NCBI GenBank assembly: GCA_028752905.1
Contig: JAQNBH010000008.1
Location: 1,194,346-1,258,345, forward strand
Direction of reading: 5' to 3'
From: Cladorhizidae sp. MBARI D1340-BT2
Lineage: Eukaryota; Porifera; Demospongiae; Poecilosclerida; Cladorhizidae
Length of the DNA: 64,000 nt
Shown here: piece after piece, positions 43,680-54,300 of the stretch
Layout of the letters: each line of letters opens with the position of its first letter
Position numbering within the stretch: position 1 is the first letter of the stretch
Notes under the pieces: generated by a model
Databases searched by the model: none
The model's input: the letters and a program-made list of their open reading frames with translations, nothing else
What the model was told of the DNA's origin: nothing
Made by a program: the position numbers and the translations under genes

Positions 43680-46600
43680 CTAAACACACACAGTCATAGC
43701 TATCCGTCATGGCTACAGATTTTAAATATGTAATTGATTGAAGTAGGCCGCCAAAGTTTCCCGATGTTGGTAATGGGGGGGTGAGATGAAAATGAAAAAT
43801 TTATTATATTATTCTTGTTGGGAGCCTCTCTCTAGCAAAACACTTGAACAGTGCCATATTATTCTTGTTGGGAGCCTCTCTCTAGCAAAACACTTGAACA
43901 GTGCCATATTATTCTTGTTGGGAGCCTCTCTCTAGCAAAACACTTGAACAGTGCCATATTATTCTTGTTGGAAGCCTCTCTCTAGTAAAACACTTGAACA
44001 GTGCCATATTATTCTTGTTGGAAGCCTCTCTCTAGTAAAACACTTGAACAGTGCCATATTATTCTTGTTGGGTGCCTCTCTCTAGCAAAACACTTGAACA
44101 GTGCCATATTATTCTTGTTGGAAGCCTCTCTCTAGCAAAACACTTGAACAGTGCCATATTATTCTTGTTGGGAGCCTATCTAGCAAAACACTTGAACAGT
44201 GCCATATTATTCTTGTTGGGAGCCTCTCTCTAGCAAAACACTTGAACAGTGCCATATTATTCTTGTTGGGTGCTTCTCTAGCAAAACACTTGAACAGTGC
44301 CATATTATTCTTGTTGGAAGCCTCTCTCTAGTCAAACACTTGAACAGTGCCATATTATTCTTGTAGGAAGCCTCTCTCTAGCAAAACACTTGAACAGTGC
44401 CATATTATTCTTGTTGGGAGCCTCTCTCTAGCAAAACACTTGAACAGTGCCATATTATTCTTGTTGGGAGCCTCTCTCTAGTAAAACACTTGAACAGTGC
44501 CATATTATTCTTGTTGGAAGCCTCTCTCTAGTCAAACACTTGAACAGTGCCATATTATTCTTGTTGGGAGCCTCTCTCTAGCAAAACACTTGAACAGTGC
44601 CATATTATTCTTGTTGGGAGCCTCTCTCTAGTAAAACACTTGAACAGTGCCATATTATTCTTGTTGGGAGCCTCTCTCTAGTAAAACACTTGAACAGTGC
44701 CATATTATTCTTGTTGGGTGCCTCTCTCTAGTAAAACACTTGGAACAGTGCCATATTATTCTTGTTGGGAGCCTCTCTCTAGCAAAACACTTGAACAGTG
44801 CCATATTATTCTTGGAAATGAGAACATTGGCAGACCACACCCACTGGACGAGAAAATAGCAAGCCACACCTACCATATGGGAATATTAGACGACCACACC
44901 CACATATGTTAATTAGGTGTTGCCTCCACAGAATGCTAAATGAAATGTCTCCCTAAATGTTTTGACTGCAGAGTATAGAAGAGTATCACACCACACCACA
45001 TCTCCCCTCCCACCATTCCATATGAACACACCTGATGGCGTCCTTGTCATCAGCGTAGATGAGCAGCTCAGTGCCCACACAACAGCACAGACACTTAGGT
45101 TCCTTCCTGATCTCCAGGTCCTTCAGGAAGCGATAATCAATGAATTGAGTCTCCACATCCCCGCAACAGTTGAGGGATGCTCTGTTCCTACGCCAGCGAA
45201 TACCCTGGCCTGTGATACGCCACTCTACCGTGGGTACGCAGCAGGGGCAGCACAGCTGAGGCATGGGAGATGATTGGGGGGATCCCACATACGAGACGAG
45301 GGGAAAAGAGAGGAGGGTGTGGTTCACATAGGGGGTGAGGGGAGGAGGGTGGGGTTCACATAAGAGGATGAGGGGAGAGGAGGCACATGAAAGAGGGATA
45401 TGAGAATATGGATTCCAAGGTGAATATATGACAGCTTCTTGCTGACAATGTTAACAAGGCATCACATAACCAGACACTAGAGGAAGACTAGCTCGCAAAC
45501 ATGACACGCTATTAAAATGGAACATTACATGGGCCAGTGAACACTAATGGGCAGCCATAGTCAAGCTTCTCCTCCCCCACCCTCCCACTTACTTGTTGTC
45601 ATAGTTTCCTTAAAACATTAACCACATCATTAAAAATATATTATGGGGCGGACTTATTTTCAAGTGACCACCTCGCAGTGTGAGAGAGAAACTTGAGTTT
45701 GAAGCTTCGACTATCATCTATCCTAAGGCAGACCGATGTCTTGCTTACCAGATTACGAAAACAATCTGGTCTGCCACGCTTTAGTGGCCGTTTGGAGTTC
45801 ATGCTTCTCAATATCAAAGGCTATCTTCGATGTTAAGGCAATGTTTAGCCAATGATCGACTTTTGTGATGCTCCTTGTCTTATAGAAACATGCACAGGTG
45901 GAGTGTAGAAGCTTTACCTGAGCTTAAGGAAGCTCCTAGCCAAGTGGATGGCACCTTTAATGAGTGAGTCAAACCAATATAGGGAATAACCTGAGGACCC
46001 CGGGACACACACCACACTGGGTGTAGGCAGGTTGAAGTGGGTTGACAATATCTCTATGGGGACACATACTGGACCAACATCACACTGGGTGTAGGCAGGT
46101 TGAAGTGGGTTGACAATATCTCTATGGGGATACACACTGGACCAACACCACACTGGGTGGAGGCAGGTTGAAGTAGGTTGACAATATCTCTATGGGGATA
46201 CACACTGGACCAACACCACACTGGGTGGAGGCAGGTTGAATTAGGTTGACAATAACTCTATGGAGATACACACTGGACCCACATCACACTGGGTGGAGGC
46301 AGGTTGAAGTAAGTTGACAATATCACTATGGAGACACACAGGCAGTTGAAGTGGGTTGACAATATCTCTATGGGGACACACACTGGACCAACACCACACT
46401 GGGTGGAGGCAGGTTGAAGTAGGTTGACAATATCTCTATGGGGATACACATTGGACCAACACCACACTGGGTGGGATACACATTGGACCAACACCACACT
46501 GGGTGGAGGCAGGTTGAAGTAGGTTGACAATAACTCTATGGAGATACACACTGGACCCACATCACACTGGGTGGAGGCAGGTTGAAGTAAGTTGACAATA

Positions 46601-48013
46601 TCTCTATGGGGACACACACTGGACCCACACCACACTGGGTGGAGGCAGGTTGAAGTAGATTGACAATAGCTCTATGGAGTTACATATTGTATCAAGTTCA
46701 CAGTGGGACAATAGCTCTATGGTGTAGGCATGTATGGCTACACACATACATGCATGCACAGCAGAAACTGTGACTTCAAGACTCACATGGAAGCAGAATT
46801 GTCCGCAGTTGGCGTGATAGGCCAACTTGAGCACAGGCGTAGTGCCACTCCACAAGGACTTGCTGCGGTCTGCATCTCTCTTATGCTTCTTCAGCAACTT
46901 GAGAAACTCAAGGAACACAATTCTCTCTCCCAGCACTAAACAACCCATCTCTTTCATGTGGGGTTCCTGCAAGGGAACAGGGGAAGAGGAAGAGGGAAGG
47001 AAGGGAGGAGGCAAGGGGAGACAGGAGGGAAGACAGGGTGGAGAGGAGCAGGAGGAGACACAGGAGGAAAGATAAGATGGGAGACAGGAAGGGGAGGGTA
47101 GGAGAAGAGAGAGGAGGGAAGACAGGTAATGGAGGCAGTAGGAGGGACAGAGCAAAGATGGATGAATGAATGAAGGAACAAGGAAACCTAACACGTCAAT
47201 GTCTCACCATGGCAACAAGACATATAGACTACAGAGAATGCAGGTATAAATAGCTCATTTAAAAATAAATCTTGGCAGCAGCAATCGATGTCATCTGCAA
47301 TGGAACAAGCACCAATATTGTACCAGAGATGTTGCCACTTACGAAATGGAAGAGGCGGAACATGCAATAATGTCGTAACACAGATGTTGCCACTTATGAA
47401 ATAGAAGAGGTGCAACAATGTCGTACCACAGATGTTGTCACTTATGAAATGAAAGAGGTGCTGCACATTCTATTTTCATTGCCTGATTGTGTTTTCAAAC
47501 AGAAAGCACACACAAAGAGGTTGATGGCCAAGTGTGCTTCATGAAAACACACACTAGGAGCAAAATACATGAGAATTGACGAATGTGATGAATAGGTACA
47601 CAGTTCCACATTTGAAACACACCTACTGCACGACAGACACACACAGACAGTACAGAAGGATGGCTAGGTCAAAGATTCACCTCCAGGTTTAGGAGAACAC
47701 TTCCTGTCACTTTGTTTTCAATGAAGACCTTAGCAAGATGCTCCATGTTAATCGGCTTCAGGTATTTGTCCACCACCTCCTGCTCAGACCACTCTGCAAG
47801 AAACAACACATACGTGACCTAACCACATCTAGCACTGCTAGCTGGTGAGCCACTTAGCAAGTGTCAAGTTAGCGACTTAGCTAGACACACCATAGTCTAA
47901 GTGCTGCTGCCTCACTCACCTACAACCTGTATAGGGTCCAAATCTCTCACGAATGACTCTACTTCCTTCCTGCGAGAGGTAGGCTGAGTGGTGATTACTT
48001 CTTCGCTAGCCAT
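43592..48013 (-). CDS. SAM-domain gene with cysteine-rich C-terminal half, five exons
   Basis: The gene is read on the minus strand from ATG 48,013. All four joins agree in phase and give about 232 residues. The N-terminal 31 residues are polar. A SAM domain follows (about 33-95): WSEQEVVDKYLKP, FIENKVTGSVLLNLE and MGCLVLGERIVFLEFLKLL. Then come a linker (KLAYHANCGQFCFH), a cysteine cluster LCCPCCVP and a beta-rich region (VEWRITGQGIRWRRNRASLN to KCLCCCVGTELLIYADD), possibly PH-like. SAM domains mediate protein or RNA interaction, so this may be an adaptor. I do not recognise the exact family. It lies head-to-head with the + strand ankyrin/ROCO gene and tail-to-tail with the first ROCO gene. 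Confidence 0.8.
43805..44815. repeat. 50-bp minisatellite (TTATTCTTGTTGGGAGCCTC)
   Basis: About 20 copies of a 50-bp unit: TTATTCTTGTTGGGAGCCTC, TCTCTAGCAAAACACTTGAA, CAGTGCCATA. Variants are GGAAGCC, GTAAAAC and GTCAAAC. Intron 4/5 of the SAM gene. Confidence 0.95.
44816..45031. other. SAM gene intron 4, exon-proximal part
   Basis: A few CCACACCCAC-type short repeats at 44,834-44,905. Otherwise unique. Confidence 0.5.
45032..45255 (-). CDS. SAM gene exon 4: cysteine-rich, beta-rich region
   Basis: Acceptor GCCTCAG, phase 0 in, phase 2 out (GCCATCAG|GTGTGT). It encodes LCCPCCVPTVEWRITGQGIR, then FIDYRFLKDLEIRKEPKCLC, ending DDKDAI. The phase-2 end is compatible with three candidate downstream exons (43,592-43,679; 36,438-36,573; 33,100-33,235). 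Confidence 0.85.
45256..45990. other. SAM gene intron 3, unique part
   Basis: GAGGGGAGGAGGGTGGGGTTCACATA-type repeats at 45,300-45,375, then unique sequence. A TCTGGTCTGCC motif and an inverted AGGCAGACCGA occur near 45,725-45,775. No exon recognised. Confidence 0.5.
45995..46665. repeat. 68-bp minisatellite shared with ROCO intron T/U
   Basis: About ten copies of the 68-bp unit (GACCAACACCACACTGGGTG, GAGGCAGGTTGAAGTAGGTT, GACAATATCTCTATGGGGAY). The first complete spacing, 46,155 to 46,223, is 68 bp. Some copies are truncated. It sits in SAM gene intron 3, in the same + orientation as the array at 30,745-31,515. Confidence 0.95.
46787..46966 (-). CDS. SAM gene exon 3: second half of SAM domain
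   Basis: 60 codons, phase 0 to phase 0 (CCTTGCAG to TTCCAT|GTGAGT). It encodes EPHMKEMGCLVLGERIVFLE then FLKLLKKHKRDAD. This is the closing helix of a SAM domain (LkemG...lGeRi.f...i..Lk). The exon ends in KLAYHANCGQFCFH. Confidence 0.9.
46967..47680. other. SAM gene intron 2
   Basis: Purine-rich GGGAGGAAGACAGG stretch at 46,980-47,160. Three copies of a roughly 50-bp unit (ACAGATGTTGCCACTTATGA) at 47,325-47,460. Otherwise unique. Confidence 0.6.
47681..47793 (-). CDS. SAM gene exon 2: first half of SAM domain
   Basis: Acceptor TTTCTTGCAG, phase 1 in, phase 0 out (CTGGAG|GTGAAT). It encodes EWSEQEVVDKYLKPINMEHL then AKVFIENKVTGSVLLNLE, which carries the helix pattern and G(x)LL of SAM domains. 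Confidence 0.9.
47920..48013 (-). CDS. SAM gene exon 1
   Basis: ATG at 48,013-48,011. It encodes MASEEVITTQPTSRRKEVES then FVRDLDPIQVV, and ends in phase 1 at GTTGTAG|GTGAGT, a near-consensus donor. Confidence 0.85.
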
Positions 48014-48272
48014 AGCTTGGATTTCAGTGCGGCTTAAACAGAGAAGTTACTGAAGTCGAGAGAAGGAAAAGAACTAGCGAACCTCGCCCAATTTTAATAA
48101 CTTTATTGCGCACGCGCAGTGGTAATTGATTACCACCTAAGTGATTGACATACAAACAAAGTGGCTATCGAAATCGAGGTGAAAATAAACATGTTTTGCA
48201 CGTTCTTATACCGTAGAGGTGTTCCAGTAGATTTCTTAGTAGCTGGCACATGTTGATAGTTTTAGGGAGGAA
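48014..48272. promoter_or_regulatory. Bidirectional promoter region between SAM gene and second + strand gene
   Basis: 259 bp separate the two divergent start codons. The region contains the NRF1-type palindrome at 48,107-48,118 and a near-palindrome GGTAATTGATTACC at 48,120-48,133. No TATA box was identified. Such short head-to-head spacing often means shared regulation. The TAG at 48,240-48,242 is in frame with the + strand ATG, which supports that start. Confidence 0.65.
48107..48118. promoter_or_regulatory. NRF1-type palindromic site
   Basis: TGCGCACGCGCA is a perfect match to the consensus YGCGCAYGCGCR for NRF1, a conserved animal activator of housekeeping promoters. It sits between two divergent start codons. 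A related TGCGCACGCAC occurs at 48,508-48,520. Confidence 0.7.
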
Positions 48273-48343
48273 ATGGCCATCTCTTCAAGTGATCTGTTGA
48301 AGCGGTACCACCGGGTTGCCGAAGATACTCTCCTAGGAGGCAG
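48273..48343 (+). CDS. Second gene exon 1 (start codon)
   Basis: GAGGAAATGG is a good initiation context, and TAG at 48,240 is in frame upstream. The exon is 23 codons plus two bases, ending GGAGGCAG|GTAGGT in phase 2. Confidence 0.8.
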
Positions 48344-51300
48344 GTAGGTCGCCGCCACTGCAGTCCTGTTGTTAATTATTGTTATTTTAATAATTTTAAT
48401 TCTTTATTTTTGACATTTGACGTAATTAATAGATACCTGGACATTTTCGTTTTTATGCAGATGCAGAAGTGATGGCGCGGTATTGGAGGCTGCTGAGGTA
48501 CTGCATAGCTGCGCACGCACCTGTGCCAACTGGAGCATGTTATTTCAACAACACTGCCTCTAGGCTGCACCTTGTGTAATAGTAGTAGTGCGCGCTGGCT
48601 ATACAACGAGCTGACATTACAGCCCCTCCCACTAATTGTGCAGGTTATTATGGCAGCCCCACCCACAAACTTCTGCCAGCATGCCCACGATGGTTGTGAA
48701 ATTAATGGAGCAGCTGTAGTAATGCTGCTAGTGGACCAGTCATCTAGGCAACACTGGAGTGAAGGATTTGCTGTTGTTGTTGTTGTTGTGTGTGTGCATG
48801 TGTGTGCATGCATGCGTGCATGTGTAAACCCTCTTTCTAGCGGCTTGTGTGCATTATTTAGGGTTTGACACTGTCATATCATTTGGTTTTCTTTAAAACA
48901 GCATTGAGTCGAACTTCTGAACTCGTTTTCGTGCAACTTGATCGGGCCTTAGCAGTATACTAATTTGGTAAAGGGTCTCTTGCTTGCGTAACTCACTTTT
49001 CAAAATCCTGTGTCTGCTACCATTGAACAAGCCCCCCCCCCCCCTCTGACACCTCCCACTGACAACACTGCTAAGACTTGCCAAGTCCACTTGACAAATA
49101 GCTCCACTCAAGTCTGTTTGGGTTCAGTGATGTTCTAGTGTGAACATAGCACATGCCATGGAGTGCCCCCCAAGATTACTGGGGTGCACATGAGCACATG
49201 ACATGGAATGCCCCCCAAGATTGCTGGGGTGCACATGAGCACATGACATGGAATGCCCCCCAAGATTGCTGGGGTGCACATGAGCACATGACATGGAATG
49301 TCCCCCAAGATTGCCGGGGTGCACATGACATAGAGTGCCCCTCAAGATTGCAAGGGTGATAAATACTCAAGATCATTTTTTGTCTCCTCACCCAATGTGG
49401 AGAGGTCAAGGGTCGACTATGCGAGACTAAGAAGTCAACCCACACACTTGAACAGATTTCTACAAACATGCTTCCCACCATGATGCCCACATCAAACATT
49501 TGGAATACTTTTAACTGCTGACTGTGTCGGTTTGCACCACCCACCCTACATGGAAGTCACACACATCTTGAATGGCAGCCACACCCACCCACTGTATGTT
49601 TCCTTGGGAAGGTTCAAGAACACCATTAACACAATCTCACTCCTCCTTGCATATCAATGGCTGAGACTTCTAATCTCACTCCTCCTTGCATATCAATGGC
49701 TGAGACTTCTAATCTCACTCCTCCTTGCATATCAATGGCTGAGACTTCTAATCTCACTCCTCCTTGCATATCAATGGCTGAGACTTCTAATCCCACTCCT
49801 CCTTGCATATCAATGGCTGAGACTTCTAATCTCACTCCTCCTTGCATATCAATGGCTGAGACTTCTAATCTCACTCCTCCTTGCATATCAATGGCTGAGA
49901 CTTCTAATCTCACTCCTCCTTGCATATCAATGGCTGAGACTTCTAATCCCACTCCTCCTTGCATATCAATGGCTGAGACTTCTAATCTCACTCCTCCTTG
50001 CATATCAATGGCTGAGACTTCTAATCTCACTCCTCCTTGCATATCAATGGCTGAGACTTCTAATCTCACTCCTCCTTGCATATCAATGGCTGAGACTTCT
50101 AATCCCACTCCTCCTTGCATATCAATGGCTGAGACTTCTAATCTCACTCCTCCTTGCATATCAATGGCTGAGACTTCTAATCTCACTCCTCCTTGCATAT
50201 CAATGGCTGAGACTTCTAATCCCACTCCTCCTTGCATATCAATGGCTGAGACTTCTAATCTCACTCCTCCTTGCATATCAATGGCTGAGACTTCTAATCT
50301 CACTCCTCCTTGCATATCAATGGCTGAGACTTCTAATCCCACTCCTCCTTGCATATCAATGGCTGAGACTTCTAATCCCACTCCTCCTTGCATATCAATG
50401 GCTGAGACTTCTAATCTCACTCCTCCTTGCATATCAATGGCTGAGACTTCTAATCTCACTCCTCCTTGCATATCAATGGCTGAGACTTCTAATCCCACTC
50501 CTCCTTGCATATCAATGGCTGAGACTTCTAATCTCACTCCTCCTTGCATATCAATGGCTGAGACTTCTAATCTCACTCCTCCTTGCATATCAATGGCTGA
50601 GACTTCTAATCCCACTCCTCCTTGCATATCAATGGCTGAGACTTCTAATCCCACTCCTCCTTGCATATCAATGGCTGAGACTTCTAATCTCACTCCTCCT
50701 TGCATATCAATGGCTGAGACTTCTAATCCCACTCCTCCTTGCATATCAATGGCTGAGACTTCTAATCTCACTCCTCCTTGCATATCAATGGCTGAGAAAG
50801 CTCTACTAATCTTAGAGAGAACATGTGCTCATATTTGTATGTATTAACTCATCAAAACCACATCTCCATTTCTAGGATGGAGAAGTTGATCGTCTCTCCT
50901 CCCTCCTCCAACACTCTCCTGAGTGTGTGAATGCCCGCTGCCCTTCCTCTGGTGATACACCTCTCATCAGAGCTACCAGGGAGGGATGCATGGGTGTGGT
51001 CAATGTTCTCCTGAAGCATGGAGCGGACATTACCATCAAGAATGCTTCAGGGGACAGTGTGCTGGATGTAGGCCCAGAAAGCACGAGGAAGTTCTTGCTG
51101 GGTATGTGAGTGAATCCTTGTTGAGTGTGGTATTAAATAGCTAGTGAGTGAGTTTGTGTCTGCAGTGTGGTATTAAATAGCCAGTGAGTGAGTTTGTGTC
51201 TGCAGTGTGGTATTAAATAGCTAGTGAGTGAGTTTGTGTCTGCAGTGTGGTATTAAATAGCCAGTGAGTGAGTTTGTGTCTGCAGTGTGGTATTAAATAG

Positions 51301-54300
51301 CTAGTGAGTGAGTTTGTGTCTGCAGTGTGGTATTAAATAGCTAGTGAGTGAGTTTGTGCCTGCAGTGTGGTATTAAATAGCTAGTGAGTGAGTTTGTATC
51401 TGCAGTGTGGTATTAAATAGCTAGTGAGTGAGTTTGTGTCTGCAGTGTGGTATTAAATAGCTAGTGAGTGAGTTTGTGCCTGCAGTGTGGTATTAAATAG
51501 CTAGTGAGTGAGTTTGTGTCTGCAGTGTGGTATTAAATAGCTAGTGGGTTTGTGTCTGCAGTGTGGTATTAAATAGCTAGTGAGTGAGTTTGTGTCTGCA
51601 GTGTGGTATTAAATAGCTAGTGAGTGAGTTTGTGCCTGCAGTGTGGTATTAAATAGCTAGTGAGTGAGTTTGTATCTGCAGTGTGGTATTAAATAGCTAG
51701 TGAGTGAGTTTGTGTCTGCAGTGTGGTATTAAATAGCTAGTGAGTGAGTTTGTGTCTGCAGTGTGGTATTAAATAGCTAGTGAGTGAGTTTGTGTCTGCA
51801 GTGTGGTATTAAATAGCTAGTGAGTGAGTTTGTGTCTGCAGTGTGGTATTAAATAGCTAGTGAGTGAGTTTGTGCCTGCAGTGTGGTATTAAATAGCTAG
51901 TGAGTGAGTTTGTGTCTGCAGTGTGGTATTAAATAGCTAGTGAGTGAGTTTGTGTCTGCAGTGTGGTATTAAATAGCTAGTGAGTGAGTTTGTGTCTGCA
52001 GTGTGGTATTAAATAGCTAGTGGGTGAGTTTGTGCCTGCAGTGTGGTATTAAATAGCTAGTGGGTGAGTTTGTGTCTGCAGTGTGGTATTAAATAGCTAG
52101 TGAGTGAGTTTGTGTCTGCAGTGTGGTATTAAATAGCCAGTGAGTGAGTTTGTGTCTGCAGTGTGGTATTAAATAGCTAGTGAGTGAGTTTGTGCCTGCA
52201 GTGTGGTATTAAATAGCCAGTGAGTGAGTTTGTGTCTGCAGTGTGGTATTAAATAGCTAGTGAGTGAGTTTGTGTCTGCAGTGTGGTATTAAATAGCCAG
52301 TGAGTGAGTTTGTGTCTGCAGTGTGGTATTAAATAGCTAGTGAGTGAGTTTGTGCCTGCAGTGTGGTATTAAATAGCCAGTGAGTGAGTTTGTGTCTGCA
52401 GTGTGGTATTAAATAGCTAGTGAGTGAGTTTGTGTCTGCAGTGTGGTATTAAATAGCTAGTGAGTGAGTTTGTGTCTGCAGTGTGGTATTAAATAGCTAG
52501 TGAGTGAGTTTGTGTCTGCAGTGTGGTATTAAATAGCTAGTGAGTGAGTTTGTGTCTGCAGTGTGGTATTAAATAGCTAGTGAGTGAGTTTGTGTCTGCA
52601 GTGTGGTATTAAATAGCTAGTGAGTGAGTTTGTGTCTGCAGTGTGGTATTAAATAGCCAGTGAGTGAGTTTGTGTCTGCAGTGTGGTATTAAATAGCCAG
52701 TGAGTGAGTTTGTGTCTGCAGTGTGGTATTAAATAGCTAGTGAGTGAGTTTGTGTCTGCAGTGTGGTATTAAATAGCTAGTGAGTGAGTTTGTGTCTGCA
52801 GTGTGGTATTAAATAGCTAGTGAGTGAGTTTGTGTCTGCAGTGTGGTATTAAATAGCTAGTGAGTGAGTTTGTGTCTGCAGTGTGGTATTAAATAGCTAG
52901 TGAGTGAGTTTGTGTCTGCAGTGTGGTATTAAATAGCTAGTGAGTGAGTTTGTGTCTGCAGTGTGGTATTAAATAGCTAGTGAGTGAGTTTGTGTCTGCA
53001 GTGTGGTATTAAATAGCTAGTGAGTGAGTTTGTGTCTGCAGTGTGGTATTAAATAGCTAGTGAGTGAGTTTGTGTCTGCAGTGTGGTATTAAATAGCTAG
53101 TGAGTGAGTTTGTGTCTGCAGTGTGGTATTAAATAGCTAGTGGGTGAGTTTGTGTCTGCAGTGTGGTATTAAATAGCTAGTGAGTGAGTTTGTGCCTGCA
53201 GTGTGGTATTAAATAGCTAGTGAGTGAGTTTGTGTCTGCAGTGTGGTATTAAATAGCTAGTGGGTGAGTTTGTGTCTGCAGTGTGGTATTAAATAGCTAG
53301 TGAGTGAGTTTGTATCTGCAGTGTGGTATTAAATAGCTAGTGGGTGAGTTTGTGTCTGCAGTGTGGTATTAAATAGCTAGTGAGTGAGTTTGTGTCTGCA
53401 GTGTGGTATTAAATAGCTAGTGAGTGAGTTTGTGTCTGCAGTGTGGTATTAAATAGCTAGTGAGTGAGTTTGTGTCTGCAGTGTGGTATTAAATAGCTAG
53501 TGAGTGAGTTTGTGTCTGCAGTGTGGTATTAAATAGCTAGTGGGTGAGTTTGTGCCTGCAGTGTGGTATTAAATAGCTAGTGAGTGAGTTTGTGTCTGCA
53601 GTGTGGTATTAAATAGCTAGTGAGTGAGTTTGTGTCTGCAGTGTGGTATTAAATAGCTAGTGAGTGAGTTTGTGTCTGCAGTGTGGTATTAAATAGCTAG
53701 TGAGTGAGTTTGTGCCTGCAGTGTGGTATTAAATAGCTAGTGAGTGAGTTTGTGTCTGCAGTGTGGTATTAAATAGCTAGTGAGTGAGTTTGTGTCTGCA
53801 GTGTGGTATTAAATAGCTAGTGAGTGAGTTTGTGCCTGCAGTAGTATTTGCTTAACCTCTGACCTCTGTGACTGTCCCATGTGGTGCTCTAGATTTTTCT
53901 TTCAAAACTGCCTGGGGGCGATTGCTAATGAGCCGTAATGTGTATATCACAAAATAGCGAATTTTCAGCGCTAGTTTTTCTCATAATTTCAAATATGTCA
54001 TGATCCAGTAACCAAGGGTCAATAATCTTGAAACATGGACCTCTCACATGTTGATGACCTCCCAAAATGATTCTGCAACTGTGTCTAGCATCTATAGCAA
54101 CAGGCAGCAAGTCATCTGTGGATGACACTAGCAAGGGAAGAGCTTGTGGCATCCTTGCTTGCTTCTGTGAGTCTTCTTGCAAGTATGGAGTCTTGAATAA
54201 GTTGACCACAATGATCGGCAACTGTTGGACTGTAGGTGCATGAGCTCAGTGCGGAAGAAAGCTTCTCAGGTTTGTGAATGGGATCTACACGTAGCTGTAG

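Noticed and set aside
49532..50847. Open frames of about 400 codons on both strands (MAETSNLTPPCIS repeats)
   Set aside because: The 39-bp unit is a multiple of three and stop-free. It sits in an intron whose flanking phases match without it.
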